NCBI RefSeq assembly: GCF_001039355.2
Contig: NW_019775602.1
Coordinates: 69,130 to 133,129 of the forward strand
DNA: 64,000 nt
Source of the DNA: Lingula anatina
Lineage: Eukaryota > Brachiopoda > Lingulata > Lingulida > Lingulidae
Direction of reading: 5' to 3'
Position 1 is the first letter of the stretch. Each line of letters opens with the position of its first letter. Positions 47,104-57,436 of this stretch are shown one piece after another. Under the pieces are notes generated by a model that made no database searches, was not told the DNA's origin, and worked only from the letters and a program-made list of their open reading frames with translations. Both the position numbers and the translations under genes were made by a program.

Positions 47104-47348
47104 GTAGGTCAAAGGTCAATTTCAAGGTCACAGTAAATTGACTTTCTATTCAACTACAATAGCAGTGTAACTTTGGAGATAAAAGGGAAGCAAAATTTGC
47201 AAAGTTCAGTTCATGATGAAAAGTAGGTCAAAGGTCAATTTCAAGGTCACAGTAAGATTGCCAGTATATGACTTCCTATTCAAGTTCAATAGTAACTATG
47301 GACCTATCTCTGCCAGTTTTGGAGATAAAAGGGAACCAAAATTTGCAA
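47104..47348. repeat. Two-unit direct repeat with AGGTCAAAGGTCA
   Basis: A unit of about 120 bp starting gtaggtcaaaggtcaatttc occurs at 47104 and 47223 and is cut by the N at 47349. Each unit has a perfect DR1-type pair (AGGTCA-A-AGGTCA at 47106-47118 and 47225-47237) followed by TCAAGGTCA. Confidence 0.75.
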
Positions 47349-47349
47349 N
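47349..47349. other. Assembly join (single N)
   Basis: One N separates AT-rich repeat from unusually GC-rich sequence, a probable contig join of unknown true size. Confidence 0.7.
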
Positions 47350-47468
47350 GGTATGGGGGCCCTTACCGTCTAGGAGGAGAAGCGGTAACGGTAACATGGC
47401 GGCGGAGCCGGCGGAGCCGGCGGAGCCGCATGAGCCGGCCGAACGGACCGGACGGGACCAAAACCATG

Positions 47469-47498
47469 TGTACCGCCAGCGCTAACGCTGGTGGTACA
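47469..47498. repeat. Short hairpin
   Basis: TGTACCGCCAGCG and CGCTGGTGGTACA are inverted (one mismatch) around a 4-base loop. Confidence 0.6.
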
Positions 47499-47959
47499 AT
47501 TACCGTAAATATGAACCGATCATGTCGATTTTTGAGAGCAATCTGCCTCTTTACCAAGCAAAGCCACTTGGAAAATTTATAGTAAAACAATAGTATGGTT
47601 TGGCAGTTATTGGACGATCGTAATGTGTAGGACAACGACGGCGACAGCGACGTCTCGGCCAGACAGACCAATCAGAATATAGACAGACACTTACAATGTC
47701 TGTACATAAAAATTAAAATCAACCAATCCAGGAACAGCCCACTCCCCAGGTGCACGGAAAACCCAGAAAGTCCAAGCAGTCCATCCTGATTAAATAATTC
47801 TATAAATTTTCTCACTCTCAACCATGGTACATGTATAAAAGGAGGTAGCAGAAATTACTATGTAAAAGGAATTAAGAATCAGCCCCCCTCCAAAGACATT
47901 CCAAACTCCTGCTGCCCAAAAAAGTAAAGCATTTCATTAAATGTCCATCATTCATCTAC

Positions 47960-48013
<54 letters not shown>

Positions 48014-48120
48014 ACAAACTCTCAAACACACTAATAAACGCATGCGCACACGTTCACCCGTCTGTTACGTAGCCAGTGCCATGTAGGGTGTTATAATTAT
48101 ATTTTTATCACCAGCATGCA

Positions 48121-48158
48121 GATGGTCGATATTTCGATCGGCATATCACCTTGCCAAG
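48121..48158 (+). promoter_or_regulatory. Conserved block before the B2 start codon
   Basis: gatggtcgatatttcgatcg then gcatatcaccttgccaag directly before ATG. Near-identical blocks precede B1, B3 and B4. Contains overlapping TCGAT/ATCGA half-palindromes. Confidence 0.4.
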
Positions 48159-48246
48159 ATGAAGTGGAGTGTGTATCGTACGATGCTGGGATTTCTTTTC
48201 GTTTGTTTTTGCTTTTTTGTCACCGCATTGTACACGTACGTGGGAG
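48159..48246 (+). CDS. Gene B2 exon 1
   Basis: 88 nt, starts MKWSVYRTMLGFLFVCFCFF, followed by VTALYTYVG. Anchor as in the other copies; donor gtaagacc. Confidence 0.84.
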
Positions 48247-50165
48247 GTAAGACCTTATTTCGCTCTCTCTTTCTCATGTTCTCCTACATAAAATCAAAAT
48301 ATTGTCTGTAAGAATGAATTGAAGTTTTCAAGTGTACAGGTGGAAAGCATAATCATCACACGTCTGAAATATTCGATTTTAAACTTTAAGCTGCATTAAA
48401 TGAATTCTAGAGCGTCTTAGGCGTGATACTACTCACCTTAAGGTTGAGGAAAAGGTAGACGAGCTCGAAGCGACTACGATACCTATGCAAGATATAATGG
48501 CAATGATGGGAAATGGACAGAGTGAAAATGAGCAGGTAAGAAATCAGTGTATGCACCAAATATGGTTAGTTTTGTACATTGTCACATAACAGATTAGAAA
48601 TGTGAGATATATTTTTTTAAAGATCTGTATTAAGACTGGTAATGGTATGAAAGCAAATCCCTCAAGTTTAACTGGAAAAAATATCTATGTTAATATTGAC
48701 AAACTAAATTGAAATAATAAAAAATAATAAAAAGTACACAGTGAAGCAACATATGCATGATTCATAAAACATGATGTACGAAAAAAAAAAAACTGCTGTA
48801 CAATATGCAAACTATAATTTACTACACGCAGTTCATTTTGACATCAGGACATTGCAAAACATTTGTCTCTGAATGCTACTTTCATACTATGAATCATCAA
48901 TCTAGAACGAACATGTTGAAGGTCGTGAACTACAGCTATTTCTCCTAAGATCGAGATTATTCCATTTCTTCAAATAAACCGTACTTCAATGAAAAAATTA
49001 AACCATGGATCCATTCGAAGCTCGCAGATTATGGAGGGTTAATTCCCACGCATCGCTTCACATAAAAATACGCTTTATGTTGTTAAAATCGATGTTCACA
49101 TTGTGACATAGGTTAGAGGAATTAATATAGATCATTTGTATTTTAAACATCAGTTGCTCAAAAACATCTAATTAAACCCATATATTTTGTTGCAAGCGTC
49201 ATTACTTCATAAATTCAAGCTGCAGATTAAAAATACATCCCTACACATGCAAAATAATAATCAAACGCCATAACATTGCACACTTTCTGTGGATTTTAAT
49301 GGGATTTTAATATGGCCCCTTTTGAATAAGGATGGTGTTAAATACAAAAACGCTCATAATTACCCATGTTACAATCAATTCCGAATTTTCACACACCTTT
49401 CTTTTGTGTGCCTAGTATCCAGTTATTCATATCAATAGAGGGAGTGCTCCCCACGTGCACGATAACGGATAGGCAGCAGGACACTCTGGCTTATAGTGCC
49501 ACCAATCTATGCTTTGGGATTCATAGCAGGGCTTTTGGTGGGTTGGATTATGAGTAGAATGTTGTTGTCGTTTATAAAATCTCTTACCAAGCGATTTGGG
49601 GTAGCATTATCATGCTGCAAGCGAAAGTTGCCATAGAATATTGCACGTGCAAATAGAATCTAATGATTTTGTGAGATATTTCTGTACGCCACAGCTTTAA
49701 AGTTTTCTTCCAGAAGAATCGATTGGCTGGCCCCAATGGAACAAAAACACCACAAACATGGACAGAACCGCCCCCTGCAGCCTTATTTCTTGCACATTTT
49801 GTAACATATGTCCTCCAGTGAGACGTCACCGGCAGACGGCACCGGTGTGAAAGGAATGCATGTCCCCGAGAAAAACATGTCCTGTGGACGTGCGTTCCCT
49901 GGGATGTACTGTCCAACCCGGACCTAGATTCCCAGCTGTATTTATATGCAGTTAGGCCATGTATTCCTGTGGGACATAATTTCCTTTCACACATACACAG
50001 AAATGCATGTCCTACATAATTAATGTCCGTGGCCGAATTTGGATAAGTTGGATAAGTGGACGCATAAGGGCATATGCTTTCTACTTTCACCTAAAAATAC
50101 AAATAATTAAAATGGGAAATGCGGGATCCATATGAAAGGCAAAATTGCGCTCAGAAGAATGTTAA

Positions 50166-50228
<63 letters not shown>

Positions 50229-52466
50229 AGCATATGTTATCTACTTTCACCTAAAAATACAAACAATTAAAATGGGAAATTCGGGATCCATATGAAAGGC
50301 AAATGTGCTCAGAAGAATGTTAAGACAAATAGTAAAAATACATGTATAAACAATAACAGACACATTCAATTCATCTATCATATAATTATACACGCTTCAT
50401 TTACGGTCTCAAAGTGCATATGATGTCTCTGTAACCACAAATATTCCCAGTGATCATCAAGACGCCAAGTATGAAATGATTAATTGTCTCTCGAGCAATA
50501 TATATACACCAGTTCCAGGACACCTCGAGCGTCACCAGGAAATGTCCAACACGTACTTGAAATTTCACTATTGAAATTAAAATAGGAAATAAAATGAAAA
50601 TCTATATGTACAACATTGGTCAAAAAGGTTGTCCCACCCCCAGTTCCATGTACTTTTATTTATAAATGATCACATCACAGGTGTTAATTGCTATGAATGG
50701 TGATTTACATTCCAGATACCATAACAAACATGATTAGTGGTACAGAAAATACAAACTAACGGGTAAGATATCCATATTGAATACCATTTATTCACATTTA
50801 TTTCATGTACCCCCTCAAATCCGATGTTCCACTGCTATTCCCACGGAGGTAAAGAAATGCCCATTTAAATTGAAATGACACCACCAAATTTACAGACATT
50901 TACAGACATGTTGCAAAATGCTTTTTAGAGGGTTTGTGCAGGATAATATCGCCTGAGATGATGTCAGGTCAGTCCACGTTTGGAGAGAATACCAAGCAAA
51001 TGGTTTTAGTGCATTGTTCTTTCCAGAAAAGAACGGGACAATTCACTGAAACGTTCTCAACAAATGTATCACGTCATTTGCAAGCAGTGACTCCAGGGAT
51101 ACTGCAGGCGTCATCGTGGAAATGCAATTGCTCCCAAATCTCATCTGCTGAGTGATTTGTTGCAGAAACCAAATGTTCAGAGGATGGAGCAACGACCTTT
51201 GAGCCCGGTTATTAACCATACTAAACATCTGTGGCATAAATTGAAGTGTGCAATGCAAAGAAGAATTAAACTCCTAATAATCTGGACCAATACCCACCAA
51301 GCCCTTTAGGAAAAATGGGACAATATCCGATAAAACAGAATTGCTACCCTTGTTGAAGGCATGCCGCGCCACCTACAGGAGGTAATTACAGTACGCGGTA
51401 AACACAAACGCTATTAGACAAAGAGCCTTTAACGAGCACAGCTTAATGCTAAATGTGTGTAAATTTGGTGACATTTGGTGGTGTCATTTCAATTTAATGG
51501 GCATTTCTTTACCTCTGTGAAAATCACTGTGAAACGACGGATTTGAGGGGGTACATGAAATAAATGTGAATAAATGGTATTAAATATTGATTTCTTCACC
51601 GCTAGTTTGTATTTCCTGTTCCACTGATCATATGTTAGTTTGTATTTTTATGTACTACTAATTACGTTAGTTATGGTATCGTGAATGAAAATCACTATTT
51701 GTAACAATCTTTACCTGTGATGTGATCATTTATAAATAAAAACACATAATACTGAAGGTGGGACAACCTTTTTTACCAATGTTGTATATTTACGATCAAA
51801 ATTTATAGAAATCTAATATTAATTTGTAGTCATTTTTTTGTTTATTTAAAGCGTGTATAGGAGGACATGTATACAAATAATTATAAGAAGCGTAATAGCA
51901 TTCTTAAACATCTCGTTTAAATCTTCTAAAATTAACACATCATCCATATTAAAATGTCAGAGGACATCTATTACTAGTCTAGCTGGGAAAATATGTCCGA
52001 CTAGGACATCGATACCTGTCTGCAGGACTTAGAATACTAAGTAACGGGTGTCCACTGGACATTAAATCCCAGGAAATTATGTCCGAGGACATGCGTTCAT
52101 AGGAATGTCCTATGAACATGCATTACGGCGGACATCCATTCCCATCAGCTCTCGATCCGTCGACATTTGCAGCCCTCATCGTGTATGTTGAGGTTCCGTG
52201 TGATCCACTCACAACGGATTGATGAAATGGACAAAACACAAACCCGATCAAGATACTAATATAGTTGGACTTGTTTGATATCTTCCATCTTCTTCTTATT
52301 GATTTAAAGCCTAAAATCTATTTTACGTGCAATAAATTTCAATATAAAGGTGAAATATGCGATTAAATTAAAGTAAATGAAAACGATTAAGTGAAATAAT
52401 AGGTAAAGTGGAGAGTCCGAAAATGTGTGTGATTGTGTGTGTGTGTGTATGTGTGTGTGTAAGTGT

Positions 52467-52535
<69 letters not shown>

Positions 52536-53646
52536 GGAGAGAGAGAACTTACATTACTGCATTTAGTGGTCAAACCAAGTTTAAAAACTACTGTTGATCT
52601 AAATTATGTCCAGATGAACACCTGATTTTATAGGCAAAGTGTGCCAGCGTAAGGAGCTCCTAGATGTCAAATAATGCAAAGCCTGTTATTACTTTCAGCA
52701 GAGCGGATTGGATGATGACGTCATTCCCGAAGAATGGCTTGAGGAAATACAAAGAAGAAAAAAACTTGTGTCCGAGGCATGCCAGAAGTATAAAACGGAA
52801 AAAACGCCTTTGACAAAAGAATGGATTGAAGAAATTGGCAGTCATCTCATTGTAGAAGACCAGTATAAAATCATATATTGCCGCGTACCTAAATCTGGGA
52901 ACACAAGTTGGAAGCGCTTATTGCTAGCATTGTCTGGTATTATAAACGATACTTCTATGGCTCATGGCAAAAAGGGGCTAAACCCACGTGAAGGAGTTAA
53001 TAGATATTTGCATACGTTGAATACGCTGTCGTTTTCGGAAGCAAAACAAAAACTTGAGACCCACTTGAAAGTTATGTATCTTAGGCACCCCTTAGAACGA
53101 TTACTTTCTGCATATCGTAATAAGTTGGAAAGAGATCCTTGGACGCATGTGAGTGTCTCATCGCAAGTGGTTCCATACGTTATGAAGCACTATCGCGGTG
53201 TAGAACCCATTCTTCCCGTCAGTGTTAGCCAACGTCGTGGACGGATATCTGGTGTCTTTCCATCTGGAGAAGAGTTCAGTTTTCCAAAAGACGAACTTCC
53301 AAGTTGGGTACCAAAGATAACATTTGAAGAATTCCTTCGTTACGTTGGTGACAATCCAAACTTTCTGAATGGTCATTGGGCGCCCCCAAACGATTTATGT
53401 CACCCATGCGTCATTCAATATGACGTCATAGGGTATTTTGGGACAATAAGCGAAGATGCAAACAACATTTTGAAACTAGTGCATGCGTACCCAGCATTCA
53501 AATTTCCAAATGTGTACATTAATCTAGAAACAACGTCTAATTTGGTGAATAGATATTATTCAAATGTATCAAAATCGACGTTGCAGAAAATTCGTCCAAT
53601 TTACGCACTTGATGCAGCAATGTCGGCTTCTAAGTTACGTATTTAG
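48159..53646 (+). CDS. Carbohydrate sulfotransferase gene B2 (three exons)
   Basis: Exons are 48159-48246, 48411-48535 and 52699-53646; introns are 164 and 4163 nt; 386 residues. Exon 1 has one extra codon compared with subfamily A. The C terminus ASKLRI and N-terminal KTEKTPLT agree with B1. The LRHPLER segment (53080-53100) however has the A1/A2 codons, the reverse of the situation in A3. PKSGNTSWKR is near residues 135-144, RHPLERLLSAYRNK near 200-213. Intron 2 holds DNA that in the A2 locus lies upstream of exon 1 (a Tc1 remnant and the 52170-52400 segment), so the unit boundaries have shifted. It also holds a 2.3-kb foldback with a nested Tc1-derived element. AATAAA at 53844-53849. Confidence 0.87.
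48411..48535 (+). CDS. Gene B2 exon 2
   Basis: 125 nt. The acceptor is followed by AG rather than GG, so the split codon becomes Glu where the other copies have Gly. ERLRRDTTHLKVEEKVDEL then the invariant segment with IPMQDIM. Confidence 0.83.
49420..49830 (-). pseudogene. Tc1-like transposase remnant, copy 2
   Basis: Paralogous to 15805-16260. The minus strand shows AAGGGSVHVCGVFVPLGPA and, in another frame, the degenerate QxDNATPNRLVRDF block. Lies in intron 2 of B2. Confidence 0.6.
50069..50325. repeat. 95-bp direct duplication around a (TA)n tract
   Basis: 50069-50168 and 50229-50325 both contain catatg-t-tctactttcacc and gggatccatatgaaaggc. The TA run at 50169-50225 lies between them. 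Confidence 0.85.
50611..51784 (+). mobile_element. Tc1-derived element, short relative of 38248-39919
   Basis: Ends CAACATTGGTCAAAAAGG and inverse, flanked by TA (50609-50610, 51785-51786). The plus strand at about 51184-51415 reads LSPVINHTKHLWHKLK, then a WDNI block and MPRHLQEVITVRGK, a Tc1 C terminus with one or more stops. The left arm is shorter (about 280 bp) than in the relative. Confidence 0.75.
52429..52546. repeat. (GT)n(GA)n microsatellite before B2 exon 3
   Basis: Same compound tract and orientation as before A1-A3 exon 3, ending about 155 bp before the exon. Confidence 0.9.
52699..53646 (+). CDS. Gene B2 exon 3: catalytic domain
   Basis: 948 nt, NAGNAG acceptor (ttcagcag), TAG stop; all motifs intact. 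Confidence 0.93.
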   Translation, partial: QSGLDDDVIPEEWLEEIQRRKKLVSEACQKYKTEKTPLTKEWIEEIGSHLIVEDQYKIIYCRVPKSGNTSWKRLLLALSGIINDTSMAHGKKGLNPREGVNRYLHTLNTLSFSEAKQKLETHLKVMYLRHPLERLLSAYRNKLERDPWTHVSVSSQVVPYVMKHYRGVEPILPVSVSQRRGRISGVFPSGEEFSFPKDELPSWVPKITFEEFLRYVGDNPNFLNGHWAPPNDLCHPCVIQYDVIGYFGTISEDANNILKLVHAYPAFKFPNVYINLETTSNLVNRYYSNVSKSTLQKIRPIYALDAAMSASKLRI

Positions 53647-53804
53647 TTAAAGATGCATTTGAAGTCGATCTTTTGCCACAAAAGCCAACCAAATGTTACC
53701 ACATCCAAATAGTGTAATTTACAGGACTACCAAAATACATTGCTTAATGTTAAAGTGATATTTGAACGGATTTTCTGCTTGCTTTCTGTAATTTTAGGTT
53801 ACCC

Positions 53805-55150
53805 AAGTAGTAAGATAAGATGTTGGGGCACGGTCTTTACAAGAATAAAGTGGGTTACTGGATAGATAAGTAGGCAGTATGTTAGATAAGTAGCTATGTT
53901 AGATAAGACCGGTAAGATAAGCAGGTCATATTTACGATCAAAACTTATAGAAATTGCAGTTTATAGCTCTTTTTTGTCTGATCTTGTGATTAAATCGATT
54001 TATTCCTTTGTTATGTTGACATTATTTGAGTCATTAGAAACTAATAGAAAGGGTGTAAATGCGTTACTGGGAATTCACGCTCCACAAACGTTCGGTTCAA
54101 ATGTACCTTTAAACTCAGTTTGCGTTCTGTTAACACGTCATTGTAATTTAATTGTCAACCATCCGGGGACAGAAGGCCAAGCATGGATAGAACTTCAGAG
54201 CAATGCCTGCACTAACGACTGTTATGTCATTTCGCTAGCTTTTTGTTAATTGCTTTGCTTTATTATAAAATGCTAACGGCATAATCGCCCCCAAATTTCA
54301 GTAAAATACTAGAGTTTGTACTGGGCTTCAGGTCCCTTGGAGGTCTATGTCTTACACTGAAAATGTCAATATTAAAAATATGTTAACTTGAAGATGAATA
54401 TCTAATCAGTCTGCTTTGCCAGGCGGGCTCTATTCTTGTCGGAGTATTACAAGAAACACGATTTTCCTAACAGTATGTTGAAGAAAGCGCTCACAAAATA
54501 ATGTTGCTTTTAGGTTACCCAAGTAGTAAGATAAGATGTTGGGGCACGGTCTTTACAAGAATAAAGTAGGTTACTGGATAGATAAGTAGGCAGTATGTTA
54601 GATAAGATCAGTAAGATATATTTACGATCAAAACTTATAGAGATTGCAGTTTATAGCCCTTTTTTGTCTGATCTTGTGATTAAATCGATTTATTCCTTGG
54701 TATGTTGACATTATTTGAGTCATTAGAAACTAATAGAAAGGGTGTAAATGCGTTACTGGGAATTCACGCTCCACAAACGTTCCCTTCAAATGTACCTTTA
54801 AACTGAGTTTGCGTTCTGTTAACACGTCATTGTAATCTAATTGTCAACCATCCGGGGACAAAAGGCCAAGTATGGATAGAACTTCAGAGCAATGCCTGCA
54901 CTAACGACTGCTATGTCATTTTGCTAGCTTTTTGTTAATTTTTTTGTTTAATTATATAATGCTAACAGCATAATCGCCCCCAAATTTCAGGAAAATGCTA
55001 GAATATGTACTGGGCTTCAGGTCCCTTGGAGATCTATGTCTTACACTGAAAATGTCAATATTGAAAATATGTTAACCTGAAGATGAATATCTAATCAGTC
55101 TGCTTTGCTAGTCGGGCTCTGTTCTTGTGGGAATTGTTCCAAATACCATT
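53805..55150. repeat. Tandem duplication of the B2 3' flank
   Basis: The segment beginning aggttacccaagtagtaag occurs at about 53805 and again at about 54512, each about 650-700 bp long and very similar. A shortened third copy is at 57463-57806. Each copy has an AATAAA, so the transcript 3' end may be ambiguous. Confidence 0.85.
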
Positions 55151-55593
55151 CAAGTTTACCTACAATTGTATGTACCAGTATTACAGGTAGCATGTACATT
55201 CAGAAAACATGTAATGTACAACTGGGTATTAATTGGTGGTGGGTAGGTAAGGCAATTAGAACTTAAGAACTTCGGGAAGTGGGAATAAAGCTGTACTTCA
55301 AGTAACAAGGACTATGCCATTGAAAATGCTTATGTGTGAAAAATGAAAATTTAACACACACACACACACTAATTTGCGTAAATGTAAACTGATCATTCTA
55401 GGTCTAACATTCAAAAAAAAAAAAAAAAAAAAGGACAGATATTTACCACAAACTCACAAACGCACAAATAAACGCATGCGCACCCGTTCATACGTCTGTT
55501 ACGCAACCAGTGTCATGTGGGGTGTTATATTAGCATTTTTCATCACCAGCATGAAAGTAGTCGTTATCTCAATCGGCATATCACCTTGCCAAG

Positions 55594-55681
55594 ATGAAGT
55601 GGAACGTGTGTCGTACGGTGCTGGGATTTCTTTTCGTTGGTTTTTGCCTTTTTGTCATCGCAATGTACATTTACGTTGCAG
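55594..55681 (+). CDS. Gene B3 exon 1
   Basis: Signal anchor exon, phase 1 donor gtaagacc. Confidence 0.8.
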
Positions 55682-55972
55682 GTAAGACCTTATTTCGCTC
55701 TCTCTTTCTCATGTTCTCCTACATAAAATCAAAATATTGTCTGTAAGAATGAATTTAAGTTTTCAAGTGTACAGCTGGAAAGCATAACCATCACGCGTCT
55801 GAAATACTCAATTTTATACTTATAAAGCGGCATTTAATGAATTCTAGGGCGTCTTAGGCGTGATACTACTCACCTTAAAGTTGAGGAAAAAGTAGATCAG
55901 CTCGAGGCGACTACGATACCTATACATGATATAATGGCAATGATGGGAAATGGACATAATGAAAATAATCAG
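55594..55972 (+). CDS. Sulfotransferase gene B3, exons 1 and 2 only
   Basis: Exon 1 55594-55681 (88 nt, starts MKWNVCRTVLGFLFVGFCLF then VIAMYIYVA), intron of 166 nt, exon 2 55848-55972 (125 nt, RLRRDTTHLKVEEKVDQL, ending GHNENNQ). Both are in the right phase with normal splice sites and no lesion. No exon 3 follows before the next exon 1. The usual pre-exon-3 sequence is present at 57290-57435 and is cut by an N at 57436, and sequence right after that N is 3' flank. The catalytic exon is therefore probably lost in the assembly gap, though a real deletion is possible. Confidence 0.7.
55848..55972 (+). CDS. Gene B3 exon 2
   Basis: Stem exon; has IPIHDIM where A1 has IPIQDIM. Confidence 0.8.
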
Positions 55973-56973
55973 GTAAGAAATATGTGTATGCACACATGCG
56001 AGATTAATACAAAACTGCAAAACATAATTTACTTCCTGCAGTTCACTTTGACATAAGGGAATTGCAAAACATTTGTCTCTGAATGCTACTTTCATACCAT
56101 GAATCATCAATCTAGAACGAACATGTTGAATGTCGTGATCTATAACGATCTATCTCAAGTTCTAGAATATTCCATGTTTTCAAATAAACCATATTTTTCA
56201 ATGAAAAAAGGAAACCGTGAATCCACTCGAAGCTCGCAGATTTTATGGATGGTTTTCACGCATTATTTCACATAAAAATGTGCTTTACGTTTTAAAAGTC
56301 GATGTTAACATTGTGAGAAAGGTTAGAGGAATACGTGTGTTTTGGAAATTTGCTGAATCATGGTACAAGTTCATGGCCAAAATTTGCTATGCAGCCCGTG
56401 TGTATCTCGCAACTTGTACTGCAATCGGATGTCACACTACACTACATAGTGACAGTGGAATTAGCTTGTGATTTTAGACTGTATGCAATTATATTGTCGG
56501 TGTGTCGAGTGAATATATTCACTTAAAATTAGCTTCATCTGTAATATTCATCAAAATAACATGAATCCATGTGTAAAGCTTTACATACTACTGGTATCTA
56601 ACATAGCGACCAGCTGTGAATGTAGCTGCATACCGTGTAGCACTCAAGAAGATCATTTTAAGAATATTACTGTTTGCACAACGTCAGGTATTATGTAGGT
56701 TTGTATATTCAAGCATATTTTAGATTTCAGTGATTTAATTAAAAAATGATAGTTTGATTATTTTAATTAATTGCACCGTTGTCTAGTAACAACAGCAAAT
56801 AAAGAGAAAATACAATTCACATTCAGCAATGTTTTATTTTGCCTTTTTTGTATGTTTAGACCTAAAACTTGCTGGGTTTTTACCACAAAATAAGTCACTG
56901 TGTCCAAAACCTCACCAAACATAAAAAATTATTTTGTCCTACAGCAAATAACACAATTTAAAATAAAATAATG

Positions 56974-57290
56974 ATATATATATATATATAGTGATATCAT
57001 TATTTAAGATAGTTTGCGGCAACTAGTTTGCGGGAGTTTGCAAGAAATGTTTGTATATTGCTGCTAATTTGCAGAAAATTTGAAATAACAATTTAAGTTT
57101 GCAGCAGGTTTGCAAGAAAGTCTTTATGTTCTGGCAAATTTGCGGCAAATAAGCAGCTAATTTGCAGAAAAATTGAAGCGAATTTGCAAGAATTTGCCAG
57201 AACAAAGAATTTCTGCCAGAATTTCTGTGAATGAGCGAAAGAGTTTGCGATATGCGTGATATTTTGCTAAGGGAGAGTTCCTCGAGACGT
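56974..57290. repeat. TTTGCAGC/GTTTGCRA word-repeat block
   Basis: Dense repetition of gtttgc, tttgcag and tttgcggca words after a short TA run, in both copies of the 1.8-kb duplication. It may be the end of another word-repeat element. Confidence 0.5.
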
Positions 57291-57435
57291 TGGGGGATGT
57301 TAAACATTGTGTACAGCCAAGTGTAAAAACTATAATTAATCTAAACGATGTCAAGATGACCTCCTGGCTTTATGGACAAAGTATTCCAGCGTAAGGAGAA
57401 CCATGATGTCAAAATTGAGATATTACGTGTGTTAT

Positions 57436-57436
57436 N
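57436..57436. other. Assembly join (single N), expected site of B3 exon 3
   Basis: Left side matches 40250-40390 (before B1 exon 3); right side matches the flank starting about 120 bp after the B2 stop. Confidence 0.75.

Larger units (their letters stand above)
46600..48120. other. Upstream region of B2, repeated before B3 and B4
   Basis: 46680-46830 matches 55315-55390 and 57840-57980. 47500-47960 matches 58040-58430. Contains one N (47349) next to a (GGCGGAGCC)n-like run (47397-47435) and a nuclear-receptor-like tandem repeat. No gene recognised. Confidence 0.45.
49843..52140. mobile_element. GGACATGC-rich foldback element with nested insertions
   Basis: Left part (49845-50040) and right part (51950-52140) contain inverse copies of words such as ggaatgcatgtcc, gaggacatgcg and cctatgaacatgc. 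Between them lie a (TA)n run, a 95-bp direct duplication and the Tc1-derived element at 50611. Sequence outside 49840 and 52145 resumes the A2-like flank. Ends approximate. Confidence 0.55.
55430..57190 (+). repeat. Recent 1.8-kb duplication, copy 1 (carries B3 exons 1-2)
   Basis: Matches 58836-60622 almost base for base, apart from (TA)n length and scattered substitutions, four or so of them at the end of exon 1. Confidence 0.85.

Noticed and set aside
56217-56528. 84-codon frame MNPLEARRFYGW in intron 2 of B3 and B4 (also 59619)
   Set aside because: Present in both very recent duplicates, but the older counterpart at 48990-49140 does not keep the frame. No domain recognised.
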